64,000 bases of DNA from Norana najaformis. Its lineage: Eukaryota > Annelida > Clitellata > Crassiclitellata > Hormogastridae. A program made the translations under genes and the position numbers. Numbering within the stretch: position 1 is the first letter of the stretch; each line of letters begins with the position of its first letter. Where the stretch lies: positions 10,680,202 to 10,744,201 of the forward strand of contig OZ029919.1 of the NCBI GenBank assembly GCA_964023275.1, read 5' to 3'. Positions 13,973 to 26,579 of the stretch are shown here, piece after piece. The notes under the pieces are model-generated. The model was not told the origin of the DNA. It saw only the letters and a program-made list of their open reading frames with translations, and did no database searches.

Positions 13973-14305
13973 AAAGAATAGTAGGCTATAGGTTAGGTAT
14001 ATAGTCAAAAAGATGTAACCGACGCTGAATCTGGTGCTGAGTTTGTGTGGCCTATTGAAATTGTAGAAACCGAGTGATTTCGCTATCACATTAATGAGCC
14101 CATACCTTTCGGATTCAAATGCATACGGGTCATCGCTGATGTCAACTGCAGTGTCTTTTTCGGAATTCTGGTCCAATGCAGCCAATGTGTCATCGACAGT
14201 GGCGGTTTCTAGCGAATGCCTGCGACCTGCGGCCACCGTTCGCAGAGTGTCGCCACTGACGCTGCAAACGACTAGTGCCAGCAGAAATCCGGTCAGAAGG
14301 CCCAT
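4959..14305 (-). CDS. GH65 family protein-glucosylgalactosylhydroxylysine glucosidase-like, nine coding exons, secreted form
   Basis: Predicted enzyme that hydrolyses the glucose from glucosyl-galactosyl-hydroxylysine (PGGHG/ATHL1 group of GH65). Exons: 14106-14305, 13256-13362, 12029-12136, 10565-10820, 8809-9650, 7622-7760, about 6518-6612, about 5645-5916, 4959-5402. Every junction keeps phase, giving about 820 residues against about 737 in human. Seen: N-terminal hydrophobic [17 protein letters not shown] (signal peptide), [25 protein letters not shown] (Asp about 374), [26 protein letters not shown] (Glu about 511, general-acid position of the family), [31 protein letters not shown] (Glu about 677) and [13 protein letters not shown]. 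Several N-x-S/T sites fit secretion. Start: three in-frame Met codons lie at 14365, 14344 and 14305. I chose 14305 because it has A at -3 and G at +4 and opens directly on the signal peptide. The exon 7/8 junction is uncertain by some residues. The intron 5 donor is GC. Confidence 0.88.
5540..5636. repeat. GGATG/GGGTG repeat in glucosidase intron 8
   Basis: About 97 bp of GATGGATGGGTGGGTG lying within 10 bp of the splice donor of exon 8 (5644/5645). On the transcribed strand it is CATCCATCCACCCACC. Confidence 0.8.
6058..6316. repeat. (CATA)n with higher-order structure, glucosidase intron 7
   Basis: CATA repeats with an embedded CTTACATGCATACAAGCATG unit recurring three times about 60 bp apart (6112, 6170, 6232). 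Confidence 0.8.
7862..8085 (-). mobile_element. tRNA-derived SINE, family 1
   Basis: Minus-strand head with box A-like TAGCATAGTTATTGATTAGAG and B box GGTTCGAACCT (8012-8022). The body contains the complement of ACTTGCTCAAGGTCC. The tail is AAGCGCTATATAAATATG. It sits in glucosidase intron 5. Confidence 0.7.
8803..8812 (-). other. Non-canonical GC splice donor of glucosidase intron 5
   Basis: On the minus strand exon 5 ends in ...AAC G followed by GCAAGC. The next exon starts after ...TGTGCAG at 7760 with GT GTA ATG CCC. Joining G to GT restores Gly and the conserved IN-G-VMPPDE run at phase 1. No GT near the site preserves both the phase and the conserved residues. GC-AG introns are a known minor class. 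Confidence 0.75.
9711..10126. mobile_element. Terminal-inverted-repeat element containing a minus-strand tRNA-like SINE
   Basis: The ends 9711-9732 and 10105-10126 are inverted repeats (21 of 22 match; GGCAAAAACCGCTGAT...). A second inverted block, TTCAGTAT.AAGGTAAAA, follows inside each. Between them, on the minus strand, is a tRNA-like head: A-box-like TAGCTGAATGG at 10019-10029 and B box GGTTCGAATCC at 9975-9985. A body and a CTTTACC-rich tail follow at about 9757-9775. It lies in glucosidase intron 4. Confidence 0.7.
11868..11985 (+). repeat. Dispersed repeat tail, diverged
   Basis: TTGTTTTGACTAAGCGCCTG, AAGCTGGTTCTCGCGACATA, TTTGGGCACTGTAGAAATC, then CTCGAGTTTAAGA twice. Related to the 57.1 kb copy. 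Lies in glucosidase intron 3. Confidence 0.45.
12631..12692. repeat. (AT)n microsatellite, glucosidase intron 2
   Basis: Two AT runs separated by one TATTAT interruption. Confidence 0.9.
13614..13972 (+). mobile_element. tRNA-derived SINE with (CTT)n tail
   Basis: A-box-like TGGTTAGCCTACTGG and B box GGGTTCAAATCCC at about 13630-13675 form a tRNA-like head. About 210 bp of body follow, and 28 or so CTT units close it (13886-13971). It lies in glucosidase intron 1, opposite to the gene. The body differs from the other SINE family in the window. Confidence 0.75.
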
Positions 14306-14371
14306 ATTTCGCTGGAAATACCATCTAAACGCTTTTCTAAACATAATAGATTTGTCTCGCTTCATTAGATT

Positions 14372-14566
14372 TGTATAATCTAATCGAATAACTTCTATAG
14401 CGCCGTTATCATAATGCAGAAAGCATCATTCGATCAATTCGGCATCAGTTAGACCCGAGGGATTATGATTTCGACTGCAATTATGACTTGAAGCGACCAT
14501 CGATTGATTCCCTGAGCATTATGATAACGGCGCTATAAAAGTCATTAGATTAGATTAGATTCGATC
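14372..14566. mobile_element. Fold-back element or head-to-head pair of retroelement tails
   Basis: Both ends carry (TTAGAT)n next to CTTCTATAGCGCCGTTATCA (left) and its near-complement TGATAACGGCGCTATAAAAG (right), so the 195 bp fold into a long hairpin. The same unit occurs singly at 4.1 kb and 53.6 kb. It lies 7 bp upstream of the most distal Met codon of the glucosidase frame. Confidence 0.7.
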
Positions 14567-14711
14567 AGTCGATGGTCGCCACAAGTGAGGTCGTAGTAAA
14601 AATTATAATCCGTTGGATAAACCAGACTGAAACCGATAGGTCAGTGAACCATGTAGGCCTACTTCTATTAAATTTGCATATAGGCGCAAAAAAGATTGCA
14701 ACTAAAGTTAT

Positions 14712-14880
14712 TCTAATCGCAAATTTATATAGCGCCTCTTCAGTAGAAACTCATCTCAGTAGACAGGCAGTCAATCAATTATAAATTTCAAGTAACACAC
14801 CAGAAATCGAACCGCAGACGTTACACTTGCTGAGAAGCGGAAGCTTTCTCACCCCCTTCCAAGATGGTAAACCTTGGGAG
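14712..14880 (-). mobile_element. Decayed SINE, family 1-like
   Basis: The minus-strand tail AAGAGGCGCTATATAAATTTG (14718-14738) and a degraded B box (GGTTCGATTTC, about 14802-14812) suggest a diverged tRNA-SINE. Head and body are poorly conserved. Confidence 0.45.
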
Positions 14881-14884
14881 TGGC

Positions 14885-16680
14885 TGTTCTTCTGGATGAC
14901 CCAGTTTAGAGACAGGCTGTTCTTCTAAAAGCCCCATTTTAGAGGTAAGCTGTGCTTCTGGAACAATCCATTTAGTATAATCTATTAATATAAGCCATAG
15001 TGTTAATCCGGTGGGAGCTGATAATTTAATTTAACTGATTATGATTCCATTTATGGCTGCTCTTTGCCTCCTGTAGGTGACGAAATGACCGACGTAGAAG
15101 GCGCTCATCTGTGGTGAATCCGGTAGAACGCCCGGTCTTTTCGGATGATCTAAGGGAATCTGTGTCTCTGTGTGTTTCCATGTTTCTGTCTCTCTTTCCC
15201 TCTATCTCTTCTACCTCTCTCTGTCTGTCGCTCTGTCACTGTCTCCCCTATCTCTGTCACTCTATCCCTTTCTTCGTCTCTCTCTCTGTCTCTCTCTATC
15301 TCTTTCTGTCACTCTATCCCTCTCTCCGTCCCTCTTTTCGGATAATCTAAGGGAATCTGTGTCTCTGTGTGTTTCCATATTTCTGTATCTCTTTCCCTCT
15401 ATCTCTTCTACCTCTCTCTGTCTGTCGCTCTGTCACTCTCTCCCCTATCTCTGTCACTCTATCCCTTTCCCCGTCTCTCTCTCTCTCTGTCTCTCTCTAT
15501 CTCTCTCTGTCACTCTTTTCCTCTCTCCGTCCCTCTTTTCGGATAATCTAAGGGAATCTGTGTCTCTGTGTGTCTCCGTGTTTCTGTCTCTCTCCCTTTG
15601 TCTCTTGGAACCATTTCTCTCTGTCGCTCTGTCAATCTCTCCTTCTCTCCGTCTCTCTATCCATCTGTCACGCTCTCCCTTTCTCCGTCTGTCTGTCTCT
15701 CGCTCTCTCGTTTGTGCACCTGATAGCAGAGGCCATCAAAACACAGATTTTTCTTTTGCCAATACGTTTGGGGTTAAAAGATGTCCTTCAACTAAGGGAC
15801 ACTCGATTCCTGGTCTCTTTTAGAAAAATCCAAAGAGAGGCGTGTCTCCCAATCTTGTTTGTCTATGGCATAGTTTAGGAAAGCAGTGAACCTGTATTTA
15901 TCATCATATATCAGACAGGTCTATATCTAAAATTTAAATGAAATAAGGCCCATAGAGCCATAACTGTGCAAAGTTTCACAAGTTGCCAAACTATACCTTG
16001 AACATTCTAAGTCTTGTGACTACGCTGAATTGCAGATATGTTTAAAACATATAACTTTATCGTTATGCAACGCTGTTCTCCAGTGATTAAACCCTGGAGA
16101 ACCCTTGACAGAGAAAAAAAGGACTGACTGTAGGATTACCTGTGATCGTTGGAGCTGTTTACAGGACATTCGTTTGGTTATAAGTTTTTGAACCGTGCGA
16201 ATCCATGACACCTGTTAAGATACGGATGGGAGCCGAGACCGCGTGCAGGCCTATGAGTGGAGGTGGCTTACACCTGTTCAGCCTTTGCGTTGCGATAAAG
16301 AGACCAACGTCCATGAACTTAGGTATGAATCAGACATCTCTTCGTCTTAAGCAATGCTCTTGTTGACTGTCCCCGTATTTGGACGTATCTCTGTTTGCTT
16401 CTGCTTCTGTGTCTATCTGTATGTTTAAACGTCGATCGAAGTATTACTAAATTTGTTTGGAGTATCTGTCTGTTTCTCTGGTTACCCCTTTTTAGTGCTC
16501 GACATTTTGTTTGCCCCAGTAAACGTAGCGATTAAAGCCTACTCCGAGTTCAGTAATTTGATTTTAAAATACATGACGACCCTTGACTATGAATATGCAT
16601 TTACTATTGTATATTATAGTTGTGTTGTTTTCTGTGTGTACATAACAAAATGTAACCAATCTTGTATTATCTAATCTAGT
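14885..16680. other. No gene seen apart from the 200 bp tandem units
   Basis: The flanks of the 15.1-15.7 kb array carry no domain, clear splice pair or repeat that I recognise. Confidence 0.4.
15138..15715. repeat. Three tandem units of about 200 bp, pyrimidine-rich
   Basis: TTTTCGGATAATCTAAGGG starts at 15138, 15335 and 15536. Each is followed by AATCTGTGTCTCTGTGTG and CT-rich DNA. The third unit is partial and fades after about 15600. Confidence 0.8.
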
Positions 16681-16790
16681 CTTCAAAATTCTATAACGTC
16701 GTTATGAAGATTTTAGCGCCCTATAATAAGTCTCTCACATATATAATAATAATAAACAGTTAATAGTTAATAATAATAATAACAATAATA

Positions 16791-16796
<6 letters not shown>

Positions 16797-16866
<70 letters not shown>
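16797..16866. repeat. (TAA)n microsatellite
   Basis: About 70 bp of pure TAA, preceded by imperfect TAA/AAT repeats from about 16740. Confidence 0.9.
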
Positions 16867-16868
<2 letters not shown>

Positions 16869-16869
16869 G

Positions 16870-18680
<1,811 letters not shown>

Positions 18681-18687
18681 TTGTTCT

Positions 18688-18945
18688 AGGAGAATGAGCT
18701 TTCCTGTTGCCGGAGCAACATTTTGGAATTCTCTTTCTGCATCATCTATGCGTTGTGGTCAGTCTTTTGTGTCACTTCATTCGTAACCGAAGACTTACCT
18801 TTTTCAGTTGACTTATCCGCCGTAGGCCGCAGTTCTGTTTCAGTGGACTGACTTTCGCGATATTGATCTGACTGCGGCTTGAATTTTATGCGCTATCAGT
18901 TGATGCCTTGTGCATTAGTCAACGGCGCTATATATGTTTTTAATC
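18688..18945 (+). mobile_element. Decayed LINE 3' end with GGCGCTATATATG tail
   Basis: Plus-strand remnant MSFPVAGATFWNSLSASSMR, a stop, then PKTYLFQL. The 3' part holds GACTGCGGCTTGA, TTGATGCCTTGTGCATTAG and AACGGCGCTATATATG. Similar tails occur at 20.0 kb and 41.6 kb. Confidence 0.6.
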
Positions 18946-19251
18946 AATAATACTAATCACGCATATATCTGGGAATCAATGACGTCATTTATGTTTCTGT
19001 ATCAATACTACCGTAAAAATTAAAATCTAAAATCCTTTTGAAGGTATGTTCTGGAAAAGCAGACACAATTGTACAAATTCTTCTGTTGTCTGTTGTTCAA
19101 ACACGTTATTGAAGTCATCGAAAAAAACTCACGGTACAACGGTGACAGTTTTGACCTCTTTTGCAAATTCTCATGCATTCACTTATGTTCTGTGTTGGCC
19201 ACAACACGAACATTATTAATGTCACCCACTAACGTTTTGATAACACCTATG

Positions 19252-19569
19252 ACCGGCCAGAAGCTTTGGTGGAAGGGCGGTGGTGTGACCGGCCAGAAGC
19301 TTTGGTGGAAGGGCGGTGGTGTGACCGGCCAGAAGCTTTGGTGGAAGGGCGGTGGTGTGACCGGCCAGAAGCTTTGGTGGAAGGGCGGTGGTGTGACCGG
19401 CCAGAAGCTTTGGTGGAAGGGCGGTGGTGTGACCGGCCAGAAGCTTTGGTGGAAGGGGGTGTGTGACCGGCCAGAAGCTTTGGTGGAAGGGCGGTGGTGT
19501 GACCGGCCAGAAGCTTTGGTGGATGGGCGGTCGTGTGACCGGCCAGAAGCTTTGGTGGAAGGGCGGTAA
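19252..19569. repeat. 36 bp minisatellite, nine copies
   Basis: Unit begins GACCGGCCAGAAGCTTTGG and repeats every 36 bp (HindIII site in each). Copy 6 has a 2 bp deletion. The units are nearly identical, hence recently expanded. They read as TGQKLWWKGGGV on plus and are also open on minus, but there is no evidence of a protein. Confidence 0.9.
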
Positions 19570-20014
19570 CTTTTAATGCGCCTGTGTGTAGTGCATAAGG
19601 AATCAACCGATGGCGCACCAAAACCAAGCCACAATCAGGTCAGTATCCAGAAGGTCATTCCAACGAGACAGAGGTAGCCTACGGTAAATAAGCAATTTGA
19701 AAATGGCAAGTTTTAAATTAAGCCCGAAATGACAGAAGCGACTGAGCAGAACTAACAGACATAAGGAGGCATTTCCAACACTTAGGTGCAGCAACCGAAG
19801 AAGCCCGTTCACCGAGAACAGTTGAGAATATATGACGCTAAGCAATAACCCGAGTCTCGAGCACATAAATCCGCACACGACAAACTACCTTCGAGCTCTG
19901 TTGCTGTGACGGAGACATGACGAGATTGAAAGTCCTTCCAGTTCTAAGAATTCTTCATTTCTTTGATGCGATAGGTATGTCTGGTCAGAGAGTGAGAGGT
20001 ACTTGCGCGCGATC

Positions 20015-20052
20015 GACTGATGTTGAGTGCATTATTACTACGGCGCTATAGC
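20015..20052 (+). repeat. Retroelement 3' tail fragment
   Basis: GACTGATGTTGAGTGCATTA followed by TTACTACGGCGCTATAGC. It matches the tail of the 18.7 kb LINE. Confidence 0.45.
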
Positions 20053-20059
20053 TGCTCTA

Positions 20060-22000
20060 AGATTAGTCATATGGATACCTACAGTACTACACGCTGTTGT
20101 TCTAGTGACGGATGTATGCCTGGAACCATCTTTTTGCGAAGAATTCAAAATGAACCAAGTCAAGAAAGATTTACAGTTTGCTTGAGTCTTTTTATACCAG
20201 TCAAATAGTTCAAATAGTCACGTTTCACTCTGTTATAGGTAGGCCAAAAGGGGCTATATAAGTTCATAGTCTATATTCAAACATGCTTCGTTACAATCAT
20301 GCATCACTCTTTAACTGACGAAGAAAATTGTCAGAAGTCAATCGAGGACTTCTTTTCTATCAAGCGTGACCTACGATTTTGGGCAAATTCGAATGAAGGT
20401 AATTTGTAGGGGTTACCCATTAATGTCTGCGCTATAAGACAGACTTTGTTCTGTCACATACGCGTGAATGATGACAGAAGAGATTTAAATATAATTCAAT
20501 TAGAGCAATCGCAGCGACAGACACCAATTACATATACATTTAAAAACGCGTCCCTTGTGAAGTCCCGAGGGGCAATCATGTAAGCACCGGGGTCCGTGAA
20601 GCTCCCTAGGCGACGGTTGCGTGGATCATTGGACGACGGACCGTCCGGTTAAGCTGAAAGCCCTGCCAATCTTCCGCAGGACATTCGACAGCAGACGATC
20701 CTTAGATAACGACGTCAGTCATTCAGAGCAATACTGTTCGTCACTCGGTTTGCAATCCGCTGATCAGTCATCGCATAGTGTCAATATACCGCTCATCCAA
20801 AAACGCAGCTAAATCGGTGTATCTCGGTGTAATGGGCTCCGATATATAGCCTACGCATGTGTAGATCATTGCAATTTTTTGTTTTCGTGCACGATCTATT
20901 GATCTATTTTCCTACAGATAAGTGTCTTACTTGTTTAAGCATCATTTATTGACATGATTATAAATGCATTAAACTTCTAAATTTAAGATATATGTAGCCT
21001 ACAGACTAACATAAATACAACGTATAGGCCTACTACAGATAAATGTTTTTAATATAAATGTATAAATAAATGGATAAATGTATCCTATATTCTGCGCGAT
21101 CGAGGTTTTGTGTTATCAGGTGGGGAGCGCCGCCGAAGAGTTACTTCAGGAAGATTGGCTTTTAGACTCGTTTTAAATTGACGTAATGTAGGCAGACCAG
21201 TGTGTTCAATAGACAGGGAGAAACGCTCCGAGCTCAGCGACATCTCTTCATAAGCGCATTTCATACAAGCAGCTTTAAGATAAACTGATTCATACCGATG
21301 GGCCGAACTCCTCGTGTAGTCAATGACCCGTCTTGTTGTACGATCATGACGAGGAGGCTAGACCGACCTAAACACAGAACAATGCAACCCGCTCGAACAG
21401 ATTTCCTGCTATATTGAACTTGTGATTTTGCACGTCGGCCTGAGCATGCATAGGCCTACACAAAGAGAGCAGCTTTACGATAAACTGATTCATACCGGCA
21501 AAGGCAAAGGTGATTTTTGCTCGACAGATGTCTCTTTTCAACTGGTTATGTCGAAATAGATCCAAGCAGCCACTTTGCCACATGCATTAAACATTTCGGA
21601 GATTTACATGTACAATTACATTAAATATTATTGGCATAATTGTACGGCGCACTGAAGTATATTTATCGGCGTGCATCCTCCGGTCGAGGGAAGCGGTTTA
21701 ACGTCATCGGGTGAATAGTTATTTCCGTGGCTCTGGAGGAAGACATTTCGTAATAGCATGACGCAACTGCCGTGGCAGGTGTTGTGGGATTCCATGTGCT
21801 GATATACAGGTGCAGAAGGCATCATGCAAAATAGACATTTCATGCAAACAGTCACTGATAACGCTAAGTTTTCTGACATAGGGGGGGCCAAGAAAAGACC
21901 AGAAGTTTCCAGGGGCCACGATAATTCGGTTTTAGTGATAAATTCCGTTAGCATATTGAAGTACGATGAAGTGGCCTATAACTGTAAAGATTGATCCAGT
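20060..22000. other. No supported gene
   Basis: Only the 30 bp direct repeat at 21.27/21.47 kb stands out. The minus-strand open frame at 21.63-21.95 kb has no recognisable domain. Confidence 0.4.
21268..21497. repeat. 30 bp direct repeat, 200 bp apart
   Basis: AGCAGCTTTAAGATAAACTG...CATACCG at 21268 recurs at 21468 with one change (AAGA to ACGA). The intervening DNA is unique. Confidence 0.7.
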
Positions 22001-22004
22001 AACA

Positions 22005-22110
22005 TGTAGAGCCGGGCGATGAAGCAGTAAGGCGTCGGTCTTTAACCTCTGCTATTTGGATTCGACTCTCGCTAATCAAGTCATGTCAGCGCTTATAAGT
22101 GTTACTTACA
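22005..22110 (+). mobile_element. tRNA-like SINE head fragment
   Basis: GCCGGGCGATGAAGCAGTAA and TTGGATTCGACTCTCGC resemble A and B boxes of a tRNA-derived head. GTCAGCGCTTATAAGTG follows about 30 bp later. No cloverleaf closes well, so a real tRNA gene is unlikely. Confidence 0.35.
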
Positions 22111-22815
22111 TAAAAGGCATTATGTTAAATGCTTTGATTCATTTAGTCATTCATACATACGTACGTACATAAATACATCTATACATACGTAAGTGTGTCT
22201 GTATGCACTGTATGCATGTATGTCTGTATGCATGTATGTATGTGTATATCTATCGATGTATGCATGTATGTAAGTCTGTATACCTTTCGAACTATGGGTA
22301 ATCTCGATGGTGATTATTCTAAGACACGATCGAATACCTCCTCAAATCTCACACAATCCCATCTACAAGCAGTGCTACTGTTTCAGTCGTATGAAGTGTG
22401 TCAATCCGACATCTGAAAGGCTGAGGTTTTTGTGTGGATTCATTGAATTCTGTCAATTCGATCAATTTCCTTGGACATTAGTTGTCAGATGTTCTGGTGA
22501 ACAGAAAAGATTTTGAACTGAGAAATAGAATATTCGTGTCGTAAAGCAAGTCAGAACGCGATAATAAGAGAAAAAAGACCCGACTTCCGCTCATCTTGGC
22601 AACTCCTACTCCTACGCACTCGCTCGTCTAATCTATCTGCTTTGAAAGGTGATTTCCGGTTATTTAAGTTTGTATTGCGCATGTGTGAGCTCAATTAATT
22701 AGTAAAAGCCGCTTCCTGCAAACGGAAATGGAGCTTATTTAAAGTGCAAGTGAGAAGAGAAAGAAATGCAAGCGCTTTGTGGACTGGCTAAAGGATTTTA
22801 GTCGTTTGTGCACTG

Positions 22816-23031
<216 letters not shown>

Positions 23032-23189
23032 GCACGCAACAAATGCTTTGCACCGCTAGACGGTTGCAGATGTTGCAGGTGTTAGATGAATGGCATCGAT
23101 AGCTAAGCTCCCAGAAATTTTTTCTGCAAGCTATTGAGATGAAAATACCCATCCACTTTAAAAGTGGAACCTTATAACTTCGCTTCTTT

Positions 23190-23390
23190 ATCGTGTCAGT
23201 CATCTAAGTCATATATGTCATCTAAGTCATCTAAGTCCTCTCAGTCATCTGAGTCATCTAAGTCATCTAAGTCGTCTAAGTCATCTAATCCTCTAAGTCG
23301 TCTAAGTCATCTAAGTCATATAAGTCCTCTAAGTCCTGTAAGTCCTGTAAGTCATCTAAGTCCTGTAAGTCATCTAAGTTCTCTAAGTCA
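23190..23390. repeat. 9 bp tandem repeat (TCATCTAAG)
   Basis: About 20 degenerate copies of TCATCTAAG/TCCTCTAAG, reading as repeated KSS on plus. No start context or flanking coding sequence is seen. Confidence 0.8.
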
Positions 23391-23636
23391 TGGATGTTGA
23401 GTGAAAGGATCTTTCGGCTGAAGTGCTGATAGCAACATGAATCAAACTTAGGCCTATAACCCATAGGCCTATCTGCCTATGGTTTACTTTATAAGAAACG
23501 AATTGCCAACTTGGCACGACTCAACGCGATTCGAATCTCAGACGCTTTTGGAGTTTTAGGGAAAGCGAATGGCGCAACTATTTCGTCTGAACCCATTCAC
23601 TTTGAAGTTTGATATCCTGTGCCTTTGGTCAATTGT

Positions 23637-23800
23637 CTATTACTTATATAGCGCCAGTATATAATGACTAAGAATCAATCGATGCCACTGAACTACTACA
23701 CATGATGTGATGCTACATAGCGATTGTCTAAGAGGAGATTCGAACCCGTGCTCTCCACATCACAATGCAAACGGGTCAACCAATGGACAAACGTGTAAAA
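23637..23800 (-). mobile_element. tRNA-derived SINE, family 1
   Basis: Minus strand: B box GGGTTCGAATCTCC, a body with GGCATCGATTGATTCTTAGT, and tail ACTGGCGCTATATAAG. It shares order and motifs with the copies at 51.6 and 61.1 kb. Confidence 0.6.
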
Positions 23801-23924
23801 TAGAGCTAAGATTAATGCTTTCCGCTGCTGCCGCTTCTGCAGCTGCTGAAGACTGTGATGGATGATGCTTGTGACACTGTCGACGATAATCCGTAGTTGC
23901 CAACAATCGACCTTTGAACCGTCG

Positions 23925-24415
23925 ACTCACCCGTTTCGTAGCGTAGCTTTAACAGGAGGAAAGACATACAGTTTTTGATTTTAGAAATCATAATTGATCG
24001 AACAGTTCAATCACAACAGTACTTGAAACGTTACTGTTTCTAAAGGCACGAATCTATCAACAACATATGTAACTTAAACTTTTAACTTAGCACACGCCAG
24101 ATTAGTGCCACCTACGAATCTTTGGGCTCTCGGCTTAAGAATCTGCGCACTCTCCTATATAAGCCCTTTCCCGCAAAGACAGCAGACAAGTAAAAGCTGG
24201 CTTATACCGGCATTCGTTTATGCGCATTTGTGGGTTTTACCAAAACCCGTTGACTCATCACAACGTAGGCTCGCGAGCACCCACATGACAAAATGCGCGT
24301 TAGCGATAGTTATTGCCGATATAAGCCTGCCTGCCCGCAGGGATCTGCCAGCTAATCACACCGCCCCCACCGCGTATTCAGTGCGTGCCAACCACCACGT
24401 GATCAGCACGTGCAA
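23925..24415 (-). promoter_or_regulatory. Promoter-like module, copy A (E-boxes, AP-1 site, TATA box, leader, splice donor)
   Basis: In minus-strand order: two CACGTG (24407-24412 and 24396-24401), TGAGTCA (24251-24257), TATATA (24156-24161), then a leader ending at a strong donor, CGG|GTGAGT (23925-23930). Homologous throughout to copy B at 41.9-42.4 kb. Downstream exons are not identified. It could be a duplicated gene promoter or the start of a mobile element. Confidence 0.5.
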
Positions 24416-24429
24416 GAACAAATAAACAA

Positions 24430-26100
24430 ACCCGATGACTCGTGGAAATTTCCTATGCAAGCGCGCACTCAAAAATCGCTGACTAAGCAACGCAGCACTG
24501 CTCACAAACAAGGGAGCCTCATACTTTCAAGCGCCTGTATCCAACGCAACCAGTTCTCCAATGCATTATCAAAATTATACTGATACATGATTTATATGCA
24601 TACACATATACAATATCCAGTACACATATACATGCATATTATATAATTAAATGTAGATATAGAATTTATATATATATATTTAAATGTTCATATGCAATGT
24701 ACTGAAACAGAGTTGATACATGTCACCGTATGTCACCGTGCATACATAACTACGTGTATATATATGCTAATGCAATAAAAATATACTCAGAGTTCTACGT
24801 ATATATTCAGAATATTATGCCTACTCGAGTACTGTTGTTCTGTCTTTGAATTACTGCCTTGCAGCATTCCTTCCACATACAGTATTAAATCCCGATTCCA
24901 ATAAACCCAAGCTTTTGCGATATTAGCGTCGTGCAGAACGCCGACATAAAATAATTACCTGTGCAGGCACATTAATTGTTGTCATAGTAACGTGAGGAGA
25001 GGAGGGTGGAGGATCGGTGAGGCTGGCCAAGTGGGCTCCGATGACTCGGAAAATCAGACACAAACGTTGAAACCTATGAGCAGGCGTCATCCTTTCAAAA
25101 CTCCGATCTGAGTTTAAGTAGAAAGGTCTTCGTCGCCCGATTCAAGACAATAGATGCTTCAGGCGATTAGTAACGAACCGATGGATCTGCAAGGACTTTG
25201 GTAAGTAGGCCTAAGTCAACCACAGCGAAACCAAGGTTTGCAAATGTAAGGAACCAGAAACGCGAAAACGAACACGCCTTCCTATGTATGTATGGATGTA
25301 TGTCTGTATGTATGTTTGAATGCATGTATGCATGTGTATAGGCTACGTGTGTATATATGTATGTAATACATGCATATGTACTGTATGTAATACATGCATA
25401 TGTACTATGTAACACATACATAATATGTATGTGTGTAATACATACATGCATATATACATACTACATATGTATGCATGTACAGTATGTATTTATGCGTATG
25501 CATGAATGCGTGTACCTGAACACTTGTACAGCGTCTTTAGAGCACATCTCGAAAGCACTTCTAAAGCATTTCTAACAGTTCTAAAAAGGTGGGTTCTAAG
25601 TTTAGTTGAAAATGCTTCTTGTGAATCAGCTGGTATAGGTCGGGTTTCCAGCAGAAGACTCTTCCAGAATGGGACGTACGCCAATGCTTCCTACACCACT
25701 CGCAAACCGGAAGGGTTTCTTCGGTCGGCTAAAGGCCACGTGAAGATCTTATTGTCTGCGAGTGCTTTTACGCGAAGGCTGTCTTCTGATATGCAAAAGT
25801 ATTGACTGCCAATGGTGAGCGAATATGATGGTGATGCGTGGGAATCACAACCCGATGGCCGAGTTCATGACCTCTAACAACATTTGATCACTTTCACAAG
25901 CGCTTGCATGTTCGGTTACAATTCTATGTACCCACTTATGGCACCACATGCACTGTTAATTTTAGGACACGAGTACAAACTGCCGAACGCAGTTGCGCAG
26001 ATATAACTATTTCAAGATCGATGCTTAAACTTAACTGAATCAAATACTTCGTAAAACTCGCCACCAAAAGAAATCGACTTTTACTGGTCCGTAAATTCGT
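24430..26100. other. AT-rich DNA and CATA/TGTA repeats
   Basis: 24580-24800 is TATA-rich and 25280-25510 is degenerate GTATGTAT. No supported gene. Confidence 0.45.
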
Positions 26101-26167
26101 CCCTAGATCGTTCTTAGTCGTAATGACTCAGCCTCATGACATTCCCAAAAACTCAGCCACCTGCCAC

Positions 26168-26399
26168 CTGCACCAATAACACATTGGTCGTGACCTTCTA
26201 AGTTAAAATGCCTCATCAACACATGTGCTCGGCTAAATGCTCTTCCGGAGGCGACGAAATAGTCTGACATTTTGGTCGTAAATTTTTTCAACTCAACGGC
26301 TGAGCGCAGCTGTCTGAAATGCAGGCTACCACGAGAACTGAGTTGCATGTTCTTCTTCAACGTTCTGCGCTTAGGCAAGTCCAAGAATCCAACGACCCA
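26168..26399 (-). CDS. Weak candidate internal exon, product unknown
   Basis: On the minus strand a pyrimidine-rich acceptor (ATTATTTTTCAG) precedes a frame reading WVVGFLDLPKRRTLKK and later ASGRAFSRAHVLMRHF. A possible donor, GCAG|GTGGCA, lies at 26167. The frame stays open to 26103. No domain is recognised and no partner exon was found. Confidence 0.15.
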
Positions 26400-26579
26400 C
26401 TGAAAAATAATTAAATAATTTGATGGGTTAATTAGAAGTAGTATAATGAAATGGTATGCTAACAGTTCAAAAATAATTTTATTTAAAAGGGGCAATCATG
26501 TCTTAGATGATGAACACTTCAGCACTTAACCAAATGCTGACTGTTAAGTAAGTGAAAGTATAGATAAAAGCGCTATATG

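Noticed and set aside
19179-19634. HQSFWPVTPPP and TGQKLWWKGGGV repeat proteins
   Set aside because: Open on both strands over a minisatellite, and one unit has a frame-breaking deletion.
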